64,000 bases of DNA from Lepisosteus oculatus (lineage: Eukaryota; Chordata; Actinopteri; Semionotiformes; Lepisosteidae). Under the pieces are notes generated by a model. The model had not been told where the DNA came from. It saw nothing but the letters and a program-made list of their open reading frames with translations, and ran no database searches. This document shows, in pieces, positions 1 to 10,619 of the stretch; position 1 is the stretch's first letter; each line of letters opens with the position of its first letter. Where the stretch lies: assembly GCF_040954835.1 (NCBI RefSeq), contig NC_090696.1, forward strand, positions 59,798,222 to 59,862,221, in the 5' to 3' direction. The position numbers and the translations under genes were made by a program.

Positions 1-2289
1 CATAAATCTTTATTCGTATCTTTATTCCAATTCAGTTCCAGTTTTGCTGAGAATTCAAATTAATTACCACTGCAAAAATCTGGAGACTTTTTACTGACCT
101 AGTCTTCGGCCCTACATTATCTCTTTAATTTCTTTAAAATCTCTATTTCTATACTTGCAAAGGTGCACTGAAAATATAGCAAAAACAAAAAAATGTGAAG
201 TCCAAAAAGAGATATATATATATACTGTAACAGTATTTTTAATGTAAGCTTTCAAATGTTAACTTAAAACTAAAATCTAAATCTTTTTACTAGGTCATAC
301 ATTGGATTACATTACAGTTTATCTTGTGTGATCATTTCCTTTACTTTTTATTGTATTTTTTCTGTTTTTTTCTTCTTTATCCTTGGATTTGAAAAGGTGC
401 ATTCTAAATAAACGTTGTAGTAGCCTAGTTTTAAGCAGTCCCAGCACAGTGCAGCACTATGTACACTTTGCTCAAAAGCATGCACCATCAGATGAAGGAG
501 AGAAGCACCCCTAATTGATAATACTGCAAGTATACTGTACGTGTGTCTGTTAAATGATCATGTGGATCACAACAGCACAACAAACTGTGGACACCCAGAT
601 CATCCACCTCCCAACAACACTCAGCTAGTTCTGGGCAACCGTTTGGGAATTTCAGTCACACTCAACTAATGAAACAGACCAGTCCCAGCAGTAAGGTCTC
701 CACCTTTAAAACTGCACATGCTGTATGTGCACCTCAGCCACTATTTTTTATTATGCATGGGATTCAAAGGTCAAAGGTAAAATCTAAAAAAACTCTCATC
801 ACAAAGCTTTATTAGGTTTATTTTCCTTATTTTTTCTTTATTAGTTAAAATTCATTCATTCAGTGTGTTTGTTTACTAAGAAAGAGACTCTGAGCACTAT
901 AAGTTAGTATCAGTGTACATGGTAGTTAAATGGATTCTAAAAAATTAAACAAGTAGCCTCGTCACAAGTGCAGTTGGTTAATAGATTCTTCATGACGTTT
1001 ATAGTGGTATATAGTGTTGCATTTTGGGAGATTGTTTTTTTTCTGTTTTTTTTTTCATTCATTTGGGTTGATGTTCTTTATCACATGACACGTATCATAA
1101 CATCCATTAACGCATGTATCTTTCAATTCCACCAATGTTAGACTGACACTACAGAGAAGACTGGGTTTAAAACTGTTGAGCATGATGGGCTATGCTACTG
1201 TACAGTATATAGCTTAAAATAGGCCCCTTTTCTTACTATTTCAAACCTCTACCTTACATATCTGCCTTCTTCCATCATTCCCTCAATTTGAAGAGTTCTC
1301 TACAGTCAGAATGAAGTTTTTTCTTCTTTCTTTTCAACATGGAATTAACCTCAGCTTGTTGCTTTGAAGCTTGCTTGCTGACGCACTTCCCCATTCTAAC
1401 CTCTTCAAAACAGCATCCATTTCAAGAATAGCCCTGCTATTGATTTCACAGGCGAGCACAATATTGAGTTTTACAAAAATACCTTTAAAAGGGAAAGATG
1501 TTAGAGTGCTATGCACCTTGTACTCTCTTATTTATGACAGGTAGTAGCATAGATAGTTTTGATTTGAACCTGCTCGTGCTCATTTGGTTTGATTATTGCT
1601 AAGGATTATTTTTGACCAAGCCTGTTCTCTTTTGCTTTATTTAAACACAGAAGGGAAACGTTGGTTAGTAAATTTATACAGTTGTAAAATGTGACATGGA
1701 ACCCAAGACAGATTTCCTGAATTAAAGATGAAATAAACTCTTTTCTGTAAATATACATGTACAAGTATTCAGTCCTTCCCTTCGTGAAGAATAACAAACA
1801 CAAACTTGCTCATAGCACACCTCTCTACTTGTCTTCTTCAAGAACTTAAACTTACATTTTAAAGTTCAGTCCTTCACTTGAGTCCCTCTTGAACAACTGA
1901 TGCTGTCAGTTGTACTGATACATACAGCTTTTATTTGAAATAATGATCAGAGACTTTCATGGGGCATGCATTTCAATAGAGGCAATTGGCATTAAAAGAA
2001 ATACTTAAACATAGCTACAAGCAGTAATCAGCAGCAGTGAAACATTTTTTTTGTTACAACACAGTTTTGTATTTGACTTTTAAAAGATGTCAAAGAGCAA
2101 TTCTACATTCCGTCATAAACATATCTCTATGTAAAGAGCTTGAGATTCTGTATGAGACCTGTTGGAAAGGACAAGACCAAGTTTTTTGTTCTATAGAAGC
2201 CATGTCCTATTCGCACTCATTATGGAATTATAAGATAATTTTTCAGTTGACCTCGAGGACTGGTCAAATGTCTAAAATGGCTCTCAAAT
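1..2289. other. Intergenic DNA, no gene recognised
   Basis: AT-rich sequence on both strands. The ORFs are short, overlap in several frames and show no known domain. A short (TA)n run lies near 217-228. The gypsy element is inserted at the right end, directly after the pentamer CAAAT. Confidence 0.6.
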
Positions 2290-2789
2290 TGTTACGAGTT
2301 CGGTAATAGGGACCGAACTAGTGAGTGAACCCACTTGCAGGAGCGAACAAAGCCAAGTCGTAAACCGAAAGTAAACCGTAATCGTAGGAACGAGCCGAGA
2401 GTCCAGGGGGAGCAAGATATCCGAAAGGGAACGTGTACCGAAGCCGAAGTGTGATCCGAAGTCGTAGTCCGTAGAGCAATCCGAGAATCCAGAGGTAGCC
2501 AGTTATCCAAGACAGAGCGAAAGTACCAATCCAAGCCGAGATCCGAAAAGCCGAAGTCCAAAGGGAAAAACCGTAAGCCGAAATCCAAGACAAACACAGA
2601 GTAGAAGAAGCGCAACCAGGAAGCTCGATAGGGAAAACCAATACTGAGCAACGAGGTAGGGAAGGACAGGTGTTTAAGTAGGATGAGACGGGGGTGTGGT
2701 GGTGAATGGGAAAACTGATAGGTGAACTGATGGATAGGGGCTACACCTACTTCTGCCTCCTCCGTTGCCGAGAGGCAGGGATCGTAACA
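2290..2789 (-). repeat. 3' LTR of the gypsy chromovirus
   Basis: 500 bp, differing from the 5' LTR at two sites by eye (within GTAGAGCAATCC near 2485 and CTCCGTTGCC near 2764). Its U5 end carries a small hairpin, arms GTTCGGT and ACCGAAC, near 2298-2318. The R-U5 part holds a dense set of short CCGAA/TTCGG words about 9-12 bp apart. Confidence 0.95.
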
Positions 2790-3013
2790 TTACCCCCCCC
2801 TCTACGGGCGGCTCCTGACGCCCTAACGGGACGATCCGGGAAGTTAAGGTGGAAGTCTTTGATGAGATTGGGGTCCAGAATATCCTTCTCCGAAACCCAA
2901 GAGCACTCCTCCGGACCATAGCCTTCCCAATCGACGAGATATTGTAGGGCTCCACGAGACCATCGGGAATCCAGGATTTTATTGACCGTGTAAGCAGGGA
3001 GTCCATCAATCAC
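2747..3013 (-). pseudogene. Integrase C-terminal chromodomain, out of frame with pol
   Basis: An open frame just downstream of integrase reads [17 protein letters not shown], then [18 protein letters not shown] and [12 protein letters not shown]. This is the chromodomain fold found at the C-terminus of chromovirus integrases, where it is thought to bind modified histones and guide insertion. It should be fused to the integrase GPY/F region, but a one-base shift in the CAACAAAAACCCC run (about 3025-3035) ends pol first. The domain overlaps the polypurine tract end of the element. Confidence 0.85.
2790..2803 (-). other. Polypurine tract
   Basis: The - strand reads AGAGGGGGGGGTAA immediately before the 3' LTR, where plus-strand DNA synthesis of LTR elements is primed. 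Confidence 0.8.
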
Positions 3014-6000
3014 TCGAGGCAGTGGGGTTTTTGTTGTGGTTTAGACAGGGTGGATCTGTGAAAGGGTTTAAGGAGGGAAACATGGAAGGTAGGATGGATC
3101 CGAAGGGTAGGAGGCAAGGCCAGTCTGTAAGTTACAGGGGTAATCTGGGCGAGGACACGAAAAGGACCAATGTACCTGGGAGCAAGCTTGCCAGAAGGTT
3201 GCTTAAGAGGAAGGTTACGAGTGGATAACCAAACAAACTGACCGCGTCGAAGTCTGGGTGGGATCCGACGGCGCCGATCAGTTACCTTCTTCTGCTGAGC
3301 TGAGGTGCGAAGAAGGGTGGCTTTGGCCTCCCTCCAGAAGGTCTTCAGGTTAGAGATATAGTCCTGAACCGAAGGGACCTCTGTGTTGGGGTGGGAGTCA
3401 GGGATCAGAGGAGGCTGATAACCTAAGGCACACTTAAATGGAGACATGCCAGTAGAAGTAGTATACAATGAGTTGTGTGCATACTCAGCCCATGGGAGCA
3501 AGGACACCCAATTATCATGGGTAGAGGAGATATAAGTCCGTAAATAGGTCAGCAGTTCCTGATTTATGCGTTCTGTCTGACCGTTGGCCTGAGGGTGGTA
3601 AGCTGAGGTAAGTGAGACTGAGGCGCCCAGTGACTTACAGAAGGCCCTCCAAAACCGGGAGACAAACTGAGGGCCCCTATCTGAAACAATATCCTTAGGG
3701 ATGCCATGCAATCGGAAGATATGTTGTACAAACAATTCTGCTAGTTCTCGAGCTGTAGGTAAAGATGGTAGGGAAATAAAATGAGCAGATTTAGAGAAAC
3801 GGTCTACCACTACCATAATAGTTGTGTGTCCATGGCTGGGTGGAAGGTCAGTAACAAAATCTACTGAGAGGTGGGTCCAAGGACGATCCGGGATGGGTAA
3901 GGGTTGAAGTAGGCCCGCTGCCTTCATTCGGGAAGACTTCATTTGGGAACAGATAGCGCAGGCCTGGACATACTCCTTGGTATCCTTAGCCATAGTTGGC
4001 CACCAGAAGTCTCTGGAGATGAAATCCAAGGTACGGTGGACTCCAGGGTGTCCAGCGTAGCGGGAGTCATGACCCCATTGTAAAACTGCCGATCGGACGG
4101 GATGAGAGACAAATAACTTGTCCTGAGGACACTGAGGAGGTACCTTCTGCCCAACCAAGGCTCGTCGGACAATCACCTCAATGTCCCATCTTACCGCAGC
4201 CAGGAACTTACCAGATGGAATGATGGGTTCTGGGGTCAATTCGGCCTCAGGGGGGTCATGGATCCGCGAGAGGGCATCTGCTTTGACGTTCTTAGAACCT
4301 GGAGTATAGGTGATCAAAAAATTAAACCTGGAAAAAAAAAGGGACCACCTAGCCTGGCGAGGACAAAGACGTTTGGCCGACTGCAGGTACTCCAGGTTTT
4401 TGTGATCTGTGTAAATCAAAAAAGGGTGATGAGCACCCTCTAACCAGTGCCTCCATTCCTCCAATGCCAGCTTAATGGCCAAGAGCTCACGGTTACCCAC
4501 GTCATAGTTCATTTGGGCAGGGGATAACTTCTTGGAGAAGAAGGCGCAGGGGTGAAGAATCTGTTTTTCTCCATGACGCTGAGAGAGAACAGCCCCCACA
4601 CCATGGCCAGAGGCGTCCACTTCTACTACAAAAGGCAAAGTTGGATAAGGGTGTTTTAGGATGGGGGCTGTTGTGAACAGGTGTTTCAGACGCTGAAATG
4701 CTTCTTCGGCTTGAGGGGTCCATTTGCCTTGTCTTGGTCCTTTACGGGTCAAGGAGGTTATGGGAGTGACCACCGAGCTGAAGTTTCGAATAAACTTCCT
4801 GTAAAAATTAGCAAAGCCGAGAAATCGTTGAATGTGTTTGAGGTTCTTGGGTGTGGGCCAATCAGTAATCGCCGAGACTTTACTCGAATCCATTCCCACA
4901 CCCTCTGGAGAGATGACATAACCTAAAAAATGAATCCTTGAAGCATGGAAGGTACACTTCTCCAGTTTGACATACAGTTTATTCTTGATGAGCCGGGAGA
5001 GTACTTCTCTGACGTGGAGAACATGATCCTGGAAGGAATCAGAAAAAATTAGAATGTCATCTAGATAGACCAAGACAAATCTTTGTAGTAGATCACGAAA
5101 GATGTCATTAATAAAAGACTGAAACACCACTAGGGCATTAACCAAACCAAAGGGCATGACCAAATATTCGTAATGTCCATGGGTAGTCATAAAGGCCGTC
5201 TTCTACTCGTCCCCTTCCCGAATGCGGATTAGATTATAGGCCCCTCGTAAATCCAGTTTGGTGAAGACTTTGGCTCCATGCACCGACTCAAGTGCTGCTG
5301 GAATTAGAGGCAAAGGGTACCGATTCTTGATTGTGATCTCATTGAGACCACGATAGTCGATGCAGGGACGAAGCCCACCATCCTTCTTTTCCACGAAAAA
5401 AAAACTGGCACATGCTGGTGAAGTGGATGGACGTATAAGTCCAGCTTTCAGAGAATCCTGTATGTAGACTTTCAGGGCCTCAGACTCAGAACTGGAGAGC
5501 GGAAAAATATGACCTTTAGGAGGGATAGTACCTGGCAGAAGGTCAATGGCACAATCATAAGGTCGATGAGGTGGGAGGGTCAAGGCCTCCTGCTCATCAA
5601 AGGCTTCCTGTAGATCGGAATATTGAGGGGGTATGGTAGGAACCCCTGAAGGGGATGTCGCCGTGAGTGCAATTCGTACTGGTAGACGACAGCAGTCTTT
5701 AATACATCTGGGTCCCCAAGCTAAAATTTCTTTTCGGGACCAAGAAATGTTAGGGTCATGCTGTTGTAGCCAAGGAAAGCCCAACACCAGAGGATGTGTT
5801 GGGGTCTCAAGGAGATAAAACCAGATGTCTTCTACATGGGTGGCGCCAATCTGCAAACTTATAATTTCAGTTTGCCATCTAATGAGTCCTGGAGATACGG
5901 GGGAGCCGTCGATCGATTGAACACGAAGTGGTGTAGTCACCGGGGTCAAAGGTAATTTCCAAGTTTGAGCGATGGAGGCATCAATAAAGTTTCCTGCCGC

Positions 6001-6192
6001 CCCTGAGTCTATAAAAGCTAGAAGAGGTCTCCTTTCAGTACCCCAGAATAGTGTAGAACGAATAAAAAATCCAGAGGAAAACTGAGGGGATTGAGAAATC
6101 TCACTCACCTTAGGAACTTGAGAAGGGGGGCTGCGCCTCAAGGACGAGTATGAGGCATGCTGTGGGAAATTAGGACACTTTAAAGCGGACAT
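3010..6192 (-). pseudogene. pol: gypsy pol: protease, RT, RNase H, integrase, with an in-frame stop
   Basis: Pol starts at the ATG at 6192-6190 and is open to 5203, then again from 5190 to 3010 in the same frame. The break is one TAG where the family has the Trp of the DEWKTAF motif. Visible in order: aspartic protease [13 protein letters not shown] near residues 60-75; RT fingers [18 protein letters not shown] catalytic YLDDILIFS; RNase H VEVDASGHG, NRELLAI and YTDHKNLEYL; integrase HHCC zinc finger (GHPGVH to CAIC) and DDE core (SVDFVTD, VSDRGPQF, PQANGQTERINQ). Translation of the ordinary coding part ends at 3010, where a frame change separates it from the chromodomain. How pol is expressed from the gag-pol RNA is unclear: the gag stop and pol ATG overlap, and I see no slippery heptamer in the gag frame. 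Confidence 0.92.
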
Positions 6193-6222
6193 GCCGCTTT
6201 AAAGTGTCCTAATTTCCCACAG
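6160..6222 (-). repeat. Perfect 29-bp inverted repeat at the gag/pol junction
   Basis: Arms 6160-6188 and 6194-6222 are exact reverse complements around a 5-base loop. The first arm in RNA order (6222 to 6194) encodes part of the gag zinc knuckle (CGKLGHFKA). The loop holds most of the pol ATG (6192-6190). The second arm holds the gag stop TAA (6182-6180) and the first pol codons. Gag and pol overlap by 13 bases, ATGTCCGCTTTAA. Confidence 0.95.
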
Positions 6223-7062
6223 TACATGCAGCGACCCTCTCGTTGGCGCCTCTCTCGTTCTTCCGGGGTTAACTGGGTTCGGGCTACTTCCCTAGGTTGA
6301 TCCGAGTCAAAAGATCTGATAGGAGAAAGCCGAGGAGCCTTTAATATTGAGGTCCGAGATCTTTCAGCACTCCTTTGACGAATTCTGATATCCAATTCCA
6401 ATACTCGTGAAATTACTTCTTCCAAGGTACTGCCCAATTGCGGCATATTTACCAGACGATCCTTTATTTCTTCACTGAGTCCTTGACGGAAAAAAAAAAT
6501 TAGGACCTCTTTGTTCCAGTGAGTCTCCGCTGCTGCTACTTGAAAATCTATAGCATAGTCTTGTACAGACCGGCAGCCCTGGCGGATGGAGGAGAGGCGG
6601 AAGGCAGTGTCTTGACCAACTACAGGATCACAAAAAACCCCCTTAAATTTTCCTAAAAAGAGATCATAATCCTGAATTTCAGGAGCCTCGTGATCAAGCA
6701 GAGCAGTAGCCCATTCCAAAGCGCGGCCGGTTAGCAGTGAAACTATGAAGGCGATCTTGTCCTGAGGAGAAAAAAAGGTTTCCGGATGGAGCCTGAAAAC
6801 CAGCGCACACTGTGCTAAGAAGCCCCGACATTTCGTAGGGTTGCCGTCAAACCTGTCAGGTGGAGTTAGTGGAAGAGGCCGAGGGGCAGGTGTAGCAGCT
6901 GGCGGGGGTGGAGCCGAAGCGGCAGCTCCAGCGTAGATTGCCGATGGGCAGCATTGCAGACAGGTGCGCAGAGATCTGTTGGACAGAAGCCTGGAGCTGG
7001 AGTAAGGCTTGTCCGTGCTGATCCAAAGCCGTGCGAATCTCCTGTTGCTCCGCTGGGTCCAT
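6180..7062 (-). pseudogene. gag: gypsy gag, one frameshift
   Basis: The structural polyprotein of the chromovirus. The ATG at 7062-7060 begins MDPAEQQEI with a glutamine-rich heptad-like N-terminus and stays open to about 6950. The reading then moves to another frame through a proline-rich linker, a capsid-like segment (RFDGNPTKCRGF, then ALEWATALL near 6719, then VQDYAIDFQ) and a single CCHC zinc knuckle, [14 protein letters not shown], near 6190-6230. The stop is TAA at 6182-6180. A one-base indel between about 6930 and 6990 would explain the break. The stop codon lies inside a 29-bp inverted repeat and overlaps the pol ATG. Confidence 0.85.
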
Positions 7063-7070
7063 GTTAAATG

Positions 7071-7080
7071 GCTCAGTATT
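7071..7080 (-). other. Primer-binding site, self-priming type
   Basis: One base past the 5' LTR the - strand reads AATACTGAGC. This is an exact 10-base complement of GCTCAGTATT inside the LTR, just after its TATA-like box. In the Tf1/sushi group the RNA 5' end folds back onto such a site and primes reverse transcription, instead of a tRNA. The gag ATG follows eight bases later. Confidence 0.65.
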
Positions 7081-7081
7081 C

Positions 7082-7581
7082 TGTTACGAGTTCGGTAATA
7101 GGGACCGAACTAGTGAGTGAACCCACTTGCAGGAGCGAACAAAGCCAAGTCGTAAACCGAAAGTAAACCGTAATCGTAGGAACGAGCCGAGAGTCCAGGG
7201 GGAGCAAGATATCCGAAAGGGAACGTGTACCGAAGCCGAAGTGTGATCCGAAGTCGTAGTCCGTAGAGGAATCCGAGAATCCAGAGGTAGCCAGTTATCC
7301 AAGACAGAGCGAAAGTACCAATCCAAGCCGAGATCCGAAAAGCCGAAGTCCAAAGGGAAAAACCGTAAGCCGAAATCCAAGACAAACACAGAGTAGAAGA
7401 AGCGCAACCAGGAAGCTCGATAGGGAAAACCAATACTGAGCAACGAGGTAGGGAAGGACAGGTGTTTAAGTAGGATGAGACGGGGGTGTGGTGGTGAATG
7501 GGAAAACTGATAGGTGAACTGATGGATAGGGGCTACACCTACTTCTGCCTCCTCCATTGCCGAGAGGCAGGGATCGTAACA
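7082..7581 (-). repeat. 5' LTR of the gypsy chromovirus
   Basis: Partner of 2290-2789. It contains a TATA-like TTAAA at about 7465-7469 and the 10-mer GCTCAGTATT (- strand, 7432-7441), which is the expected start of the transcript. It is followed on the right by the target duplication CAAAT. Confidence 0.95.
7432..7472 (-). promoter_or_regulatory. Gypsy LTR promoter: TATA-like box and inferred start
   Basis: The - strand reads TACTTAAACACC (7472-7461). GCTCAGTATT begins about 25 bases after the TTAAA. A start at about 7441 puts that 10-mer at the 5' end of the RNA, the position a self-primed element needs. The start site is inferred, not shown. Confidence 0.5.
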
Positions 7582-7586
7582 CAAAT

Positions 7587-10500
7587 CATGTGACCAATCA
7601 GATTAAGTCTGTTGTGGATAGCTACAGTATATCCCCTAATTTATCAACCTCTTTAGAACACTCTTGGACCAGCAGCTTTGCTTGTAAATACATTTTATTA
7701 CAATTGGACCAGTACAGTGACAAAAATATTTAAATGTTTTTAATCACCATGATTGTGATTATGGTGGCTTAATCATGTTATCAATCAAGCTATTCTAAGG
7801 GAATATAAATTCTGGACATGAGGTAAACTTGTGTGCCAAGTTTCAAGTCCTTACTTTTCAGTGGTTTCAAAGAAAATGATTATAATATAAGCAAACTTCA
7901 CAAAATAAATGACATTGTGGATCCACATTAGCACTGCAGTATGCTTATTCCTCACACACTAAATGGGAGGAAAGGAAAAAGGGCCATGTACTAGAAATGT
8001 ACCAGTTTAAATTGTCATGCTGCACTAGGTATTCAGAAAACGCACCTGCCATTTGTTCTCTGAAATGCATATGAGTTTTTGTGCCCGCTGAACATCTATC
8101 AATCAAGCTGTTTGCTTCAGACATGTAATACTCATTTCATAAGATTAATTTCTCATCCCTTTTAATGTGTTTCACAGCACTCTGTCAGTGCCAAGAAATA
8201 GTCCTCTTCTCACAAAATGCATGACACAGATCTGGCAAAGGTGTAAACCTCTTTCTTCATACTGTTTTATTTGTTATGAAAAGAAGGAGCCACTGTGTGT
8301 TATACAGACTCAAGTCACCGTGGACAATTCTCTGTTTTTGTAAGCCCTCGTTAAAAAGCGAGGCAGAATTCACCAATGTATTCTCTTAGGCCTGCATCAG
8401 ATGTTCTGTCCTTTGAGTGCTTTAATGAAGGTTCTTAATGCATTCCCATTTCCTCTTCTATTTGCTCACATAGAGAGCACAATGCTCAGCCTAATTAAAG
8501 GACAGATTGTGTGGTTCAGTATGGAAGTACGCACATTTAAAAGTATAATTCCTCCCTTTTTAATCTCTGACAATTGAATTTTTCAAAGCAGTCATTTAAG
8601 TTGAAGAGATCCCTAGTTACAATGACCCGTGATCCAAGGCAGTGAATGTAGCATTCATGCAAAAGGTCCCCTTCCTCACAAAACACTGCTGCTAATTTTA
8701 AAATTTATAGTCAATATCATATTTTAAATCTGAATTACTTTGAAATACACATCCTTGACAGAGCTTCACAAAGTTCAAGGCAATATAACAAAATCTTTGA
8801 ACTCACCTCAGTTTATTTCCTGGTTTTCCCCTGGCATTATCAATATCAATATTATAGAATATTACTCCCCAGCTATTTGCTCCTTGCACTATACCTATTC
8901 ACTTTCATTAAAAATACTGTTTGGGCTGAAGTTAAATTTTACATCACCGTCTAGCTACATTTTAGTTCCTTTCTTAATTACAGCAAATTGTACATTTTCA
9001 TCAAGGGACTTCAGCATTTAAATGACATTGAACTATATGACAATGAATTGTACTCTGTGATTTCCAGTTTTAAACATGCAATAGTACAGAGTTTATTTGC
9101 ACAGGATGTGGAGAAATCTTGTGTTGTTACTGATTTTAAAATAATGTGCTCCCTCTTGTGGCAGTATTAGGGATTTTTTAGGGAAGGATAAGCGTGCTGT
9201 AAAATCAATGTTCTACAATATTAACAAATCCAAATAAGTAGAAGTGCATTTCTGTATATGGTATACAGTACTTCTGTGATATTATATCAGTACTTTATTT
9301 TAGATTGAAGAGATTTGGCCAGGTCTCACAGATTTACTTCTAACATCCAATCTCATTTTTATAGTCTATAAAACGCAAATAAATGCAATTTGAATAAAAG
9401 TCCTAATTACAGATCTACAACCACTGCACCACCACTTAGGTTATACACTGCCCATCTGTTAAATCGTCAGTTTTTCAGTTTTAACCTCTATGATTTTTTC
9501 ATTTTTTTCCAATGGAAGCTGTCAGACCTCTGAAGAAGAGACAAAGGTTTTTTTTTTTAATTTGTGAAGCAGTGGAGCTGCATTTGCAGCTGACAAAACC
9601 TATCAAATTATGTTACTTATTAATTATATGGCATGATTCTGCTTAGCCATCCTTTACAAGACAATCCCCTGGTTACAGACAGCAGTGCACTTCTTTGACT
9701 TTCATTCTTTGACAGTTTAAAGCCCAAAAGTTCACAATTCTACACATACATTGTCTCAGAAACTTTGTACAGTAGCAGTGGTATAATTGACTTTGTCTTC
9801 TAGGCATTAAATATTCCACCATTTATATGTAAACTTTCTACTCTTTGACATATAAAGAGAAATTCACATCACGACAGGTTCCTTTTTTCAATGTACTCCA
9901 TAACTGGCCTTTTCTCAATGCCTCAATTATACCTAGTCCTGTGCATTCTCTTTTGAACCCATTTTTTTGTAAGATTTAGTAAAATGATAGTTATACCCTC
10001 TTTTATTTAAAATCTGGTAAGTGAAACCTGATACCAATGTACCAAATGAACACTTTCAGGGTGGATTTGAAGACAATTTCATGCATAGAGCAGCACAAAT
10101 TCAAGTACTCTACCCTTCCTCAGAGATATAAGTATTGCAAACAATAACATTCTGGCTGTATTCCAAAAGCATAACAATCTATGAACTGAAAAAATGTCAG
10201 GACGGTTCAGCAATTCACTCTAATATCAATCTACATCCTTTCCCCTTGTTCAGTTATGAAACCTCTTGCATTTTACATTTAGGTGTCAAGGTTTTTGAAC
10301 ATAAGCCCACTGTGCACTTAAATTAACTGATTCTTGCAGTCTGTCTCACTGAAAACGGCAACATACTCAATAATCTGTTACAATCTGTTACTCAATAATC
10401 TGTTAAGTACACTGATGTATAAAAGAAAGTGATCATTACATATACAAAAATGAAAGATTAAAAGTAACATGTTTCCCGGATTGCTCAAAAATATCTTTCT

Positions 10501-10618
10501 ACTGGGATGTTTAAATCTAAAAAAAGATTGGTTCCCAGAGGTTATTTAAAGATTCCTAATGAAGACAATTGGAGACTCAATAAAGCATAAATTGTTAGTA
10601 AATTTATGCTACCCAAAT
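7587..10618. other. Intergenic DNA, no gene recognised
   Basis: About 3 kb of AT-rich sequence. The ORFs at 8740-9021, 8988-9170 and 10135-10326 are short, have no recognisable domain and look like chance. A small imperfect tandem of CAATAATCTGTTA sits at about 10361-10405. Confidence 0.6.
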
Positions 10619-10619
10619 T

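Larger units (their letters stand above)
2290..7581 (-). mobile_element. Ty3/gypsy chromovirus (sushi-like), nearly complete
   Basis: This LTR retrotransposon is read on the - strand. Two 500-bp LTRs (5' at 7082-7581, 3' at 2290-2789) start TGTTACGA and end TCGTAACA. The pentamer CAAAT flanks it on both sides (2285-2289 and 7582-7586), as expected of an integrase target duplication. By eye the LTRs differ at two positions, so the insertion is recent. The order is gag, protease, RT, RNase H, integrase, chromodomain, which defines a chromovirus. A G-rich polypurine tract abuts the 3' LTR and a primer-binding site abuts the 5' LTR. The reading frames are broken by one gag frameshift, one pol nonsense codon and one frameshift before the chromodomain, so this copy is probably not autonomous. 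Confidence 0.95.

Noticed and set aside
2292..2651. ORFs of 119 and 107 codons inside the 3' LTR
   Set aside because: They are the LTR copy of the same frames seen at 7084-7584. They lack ATG starts and are explained by composition, so they are not host genes.
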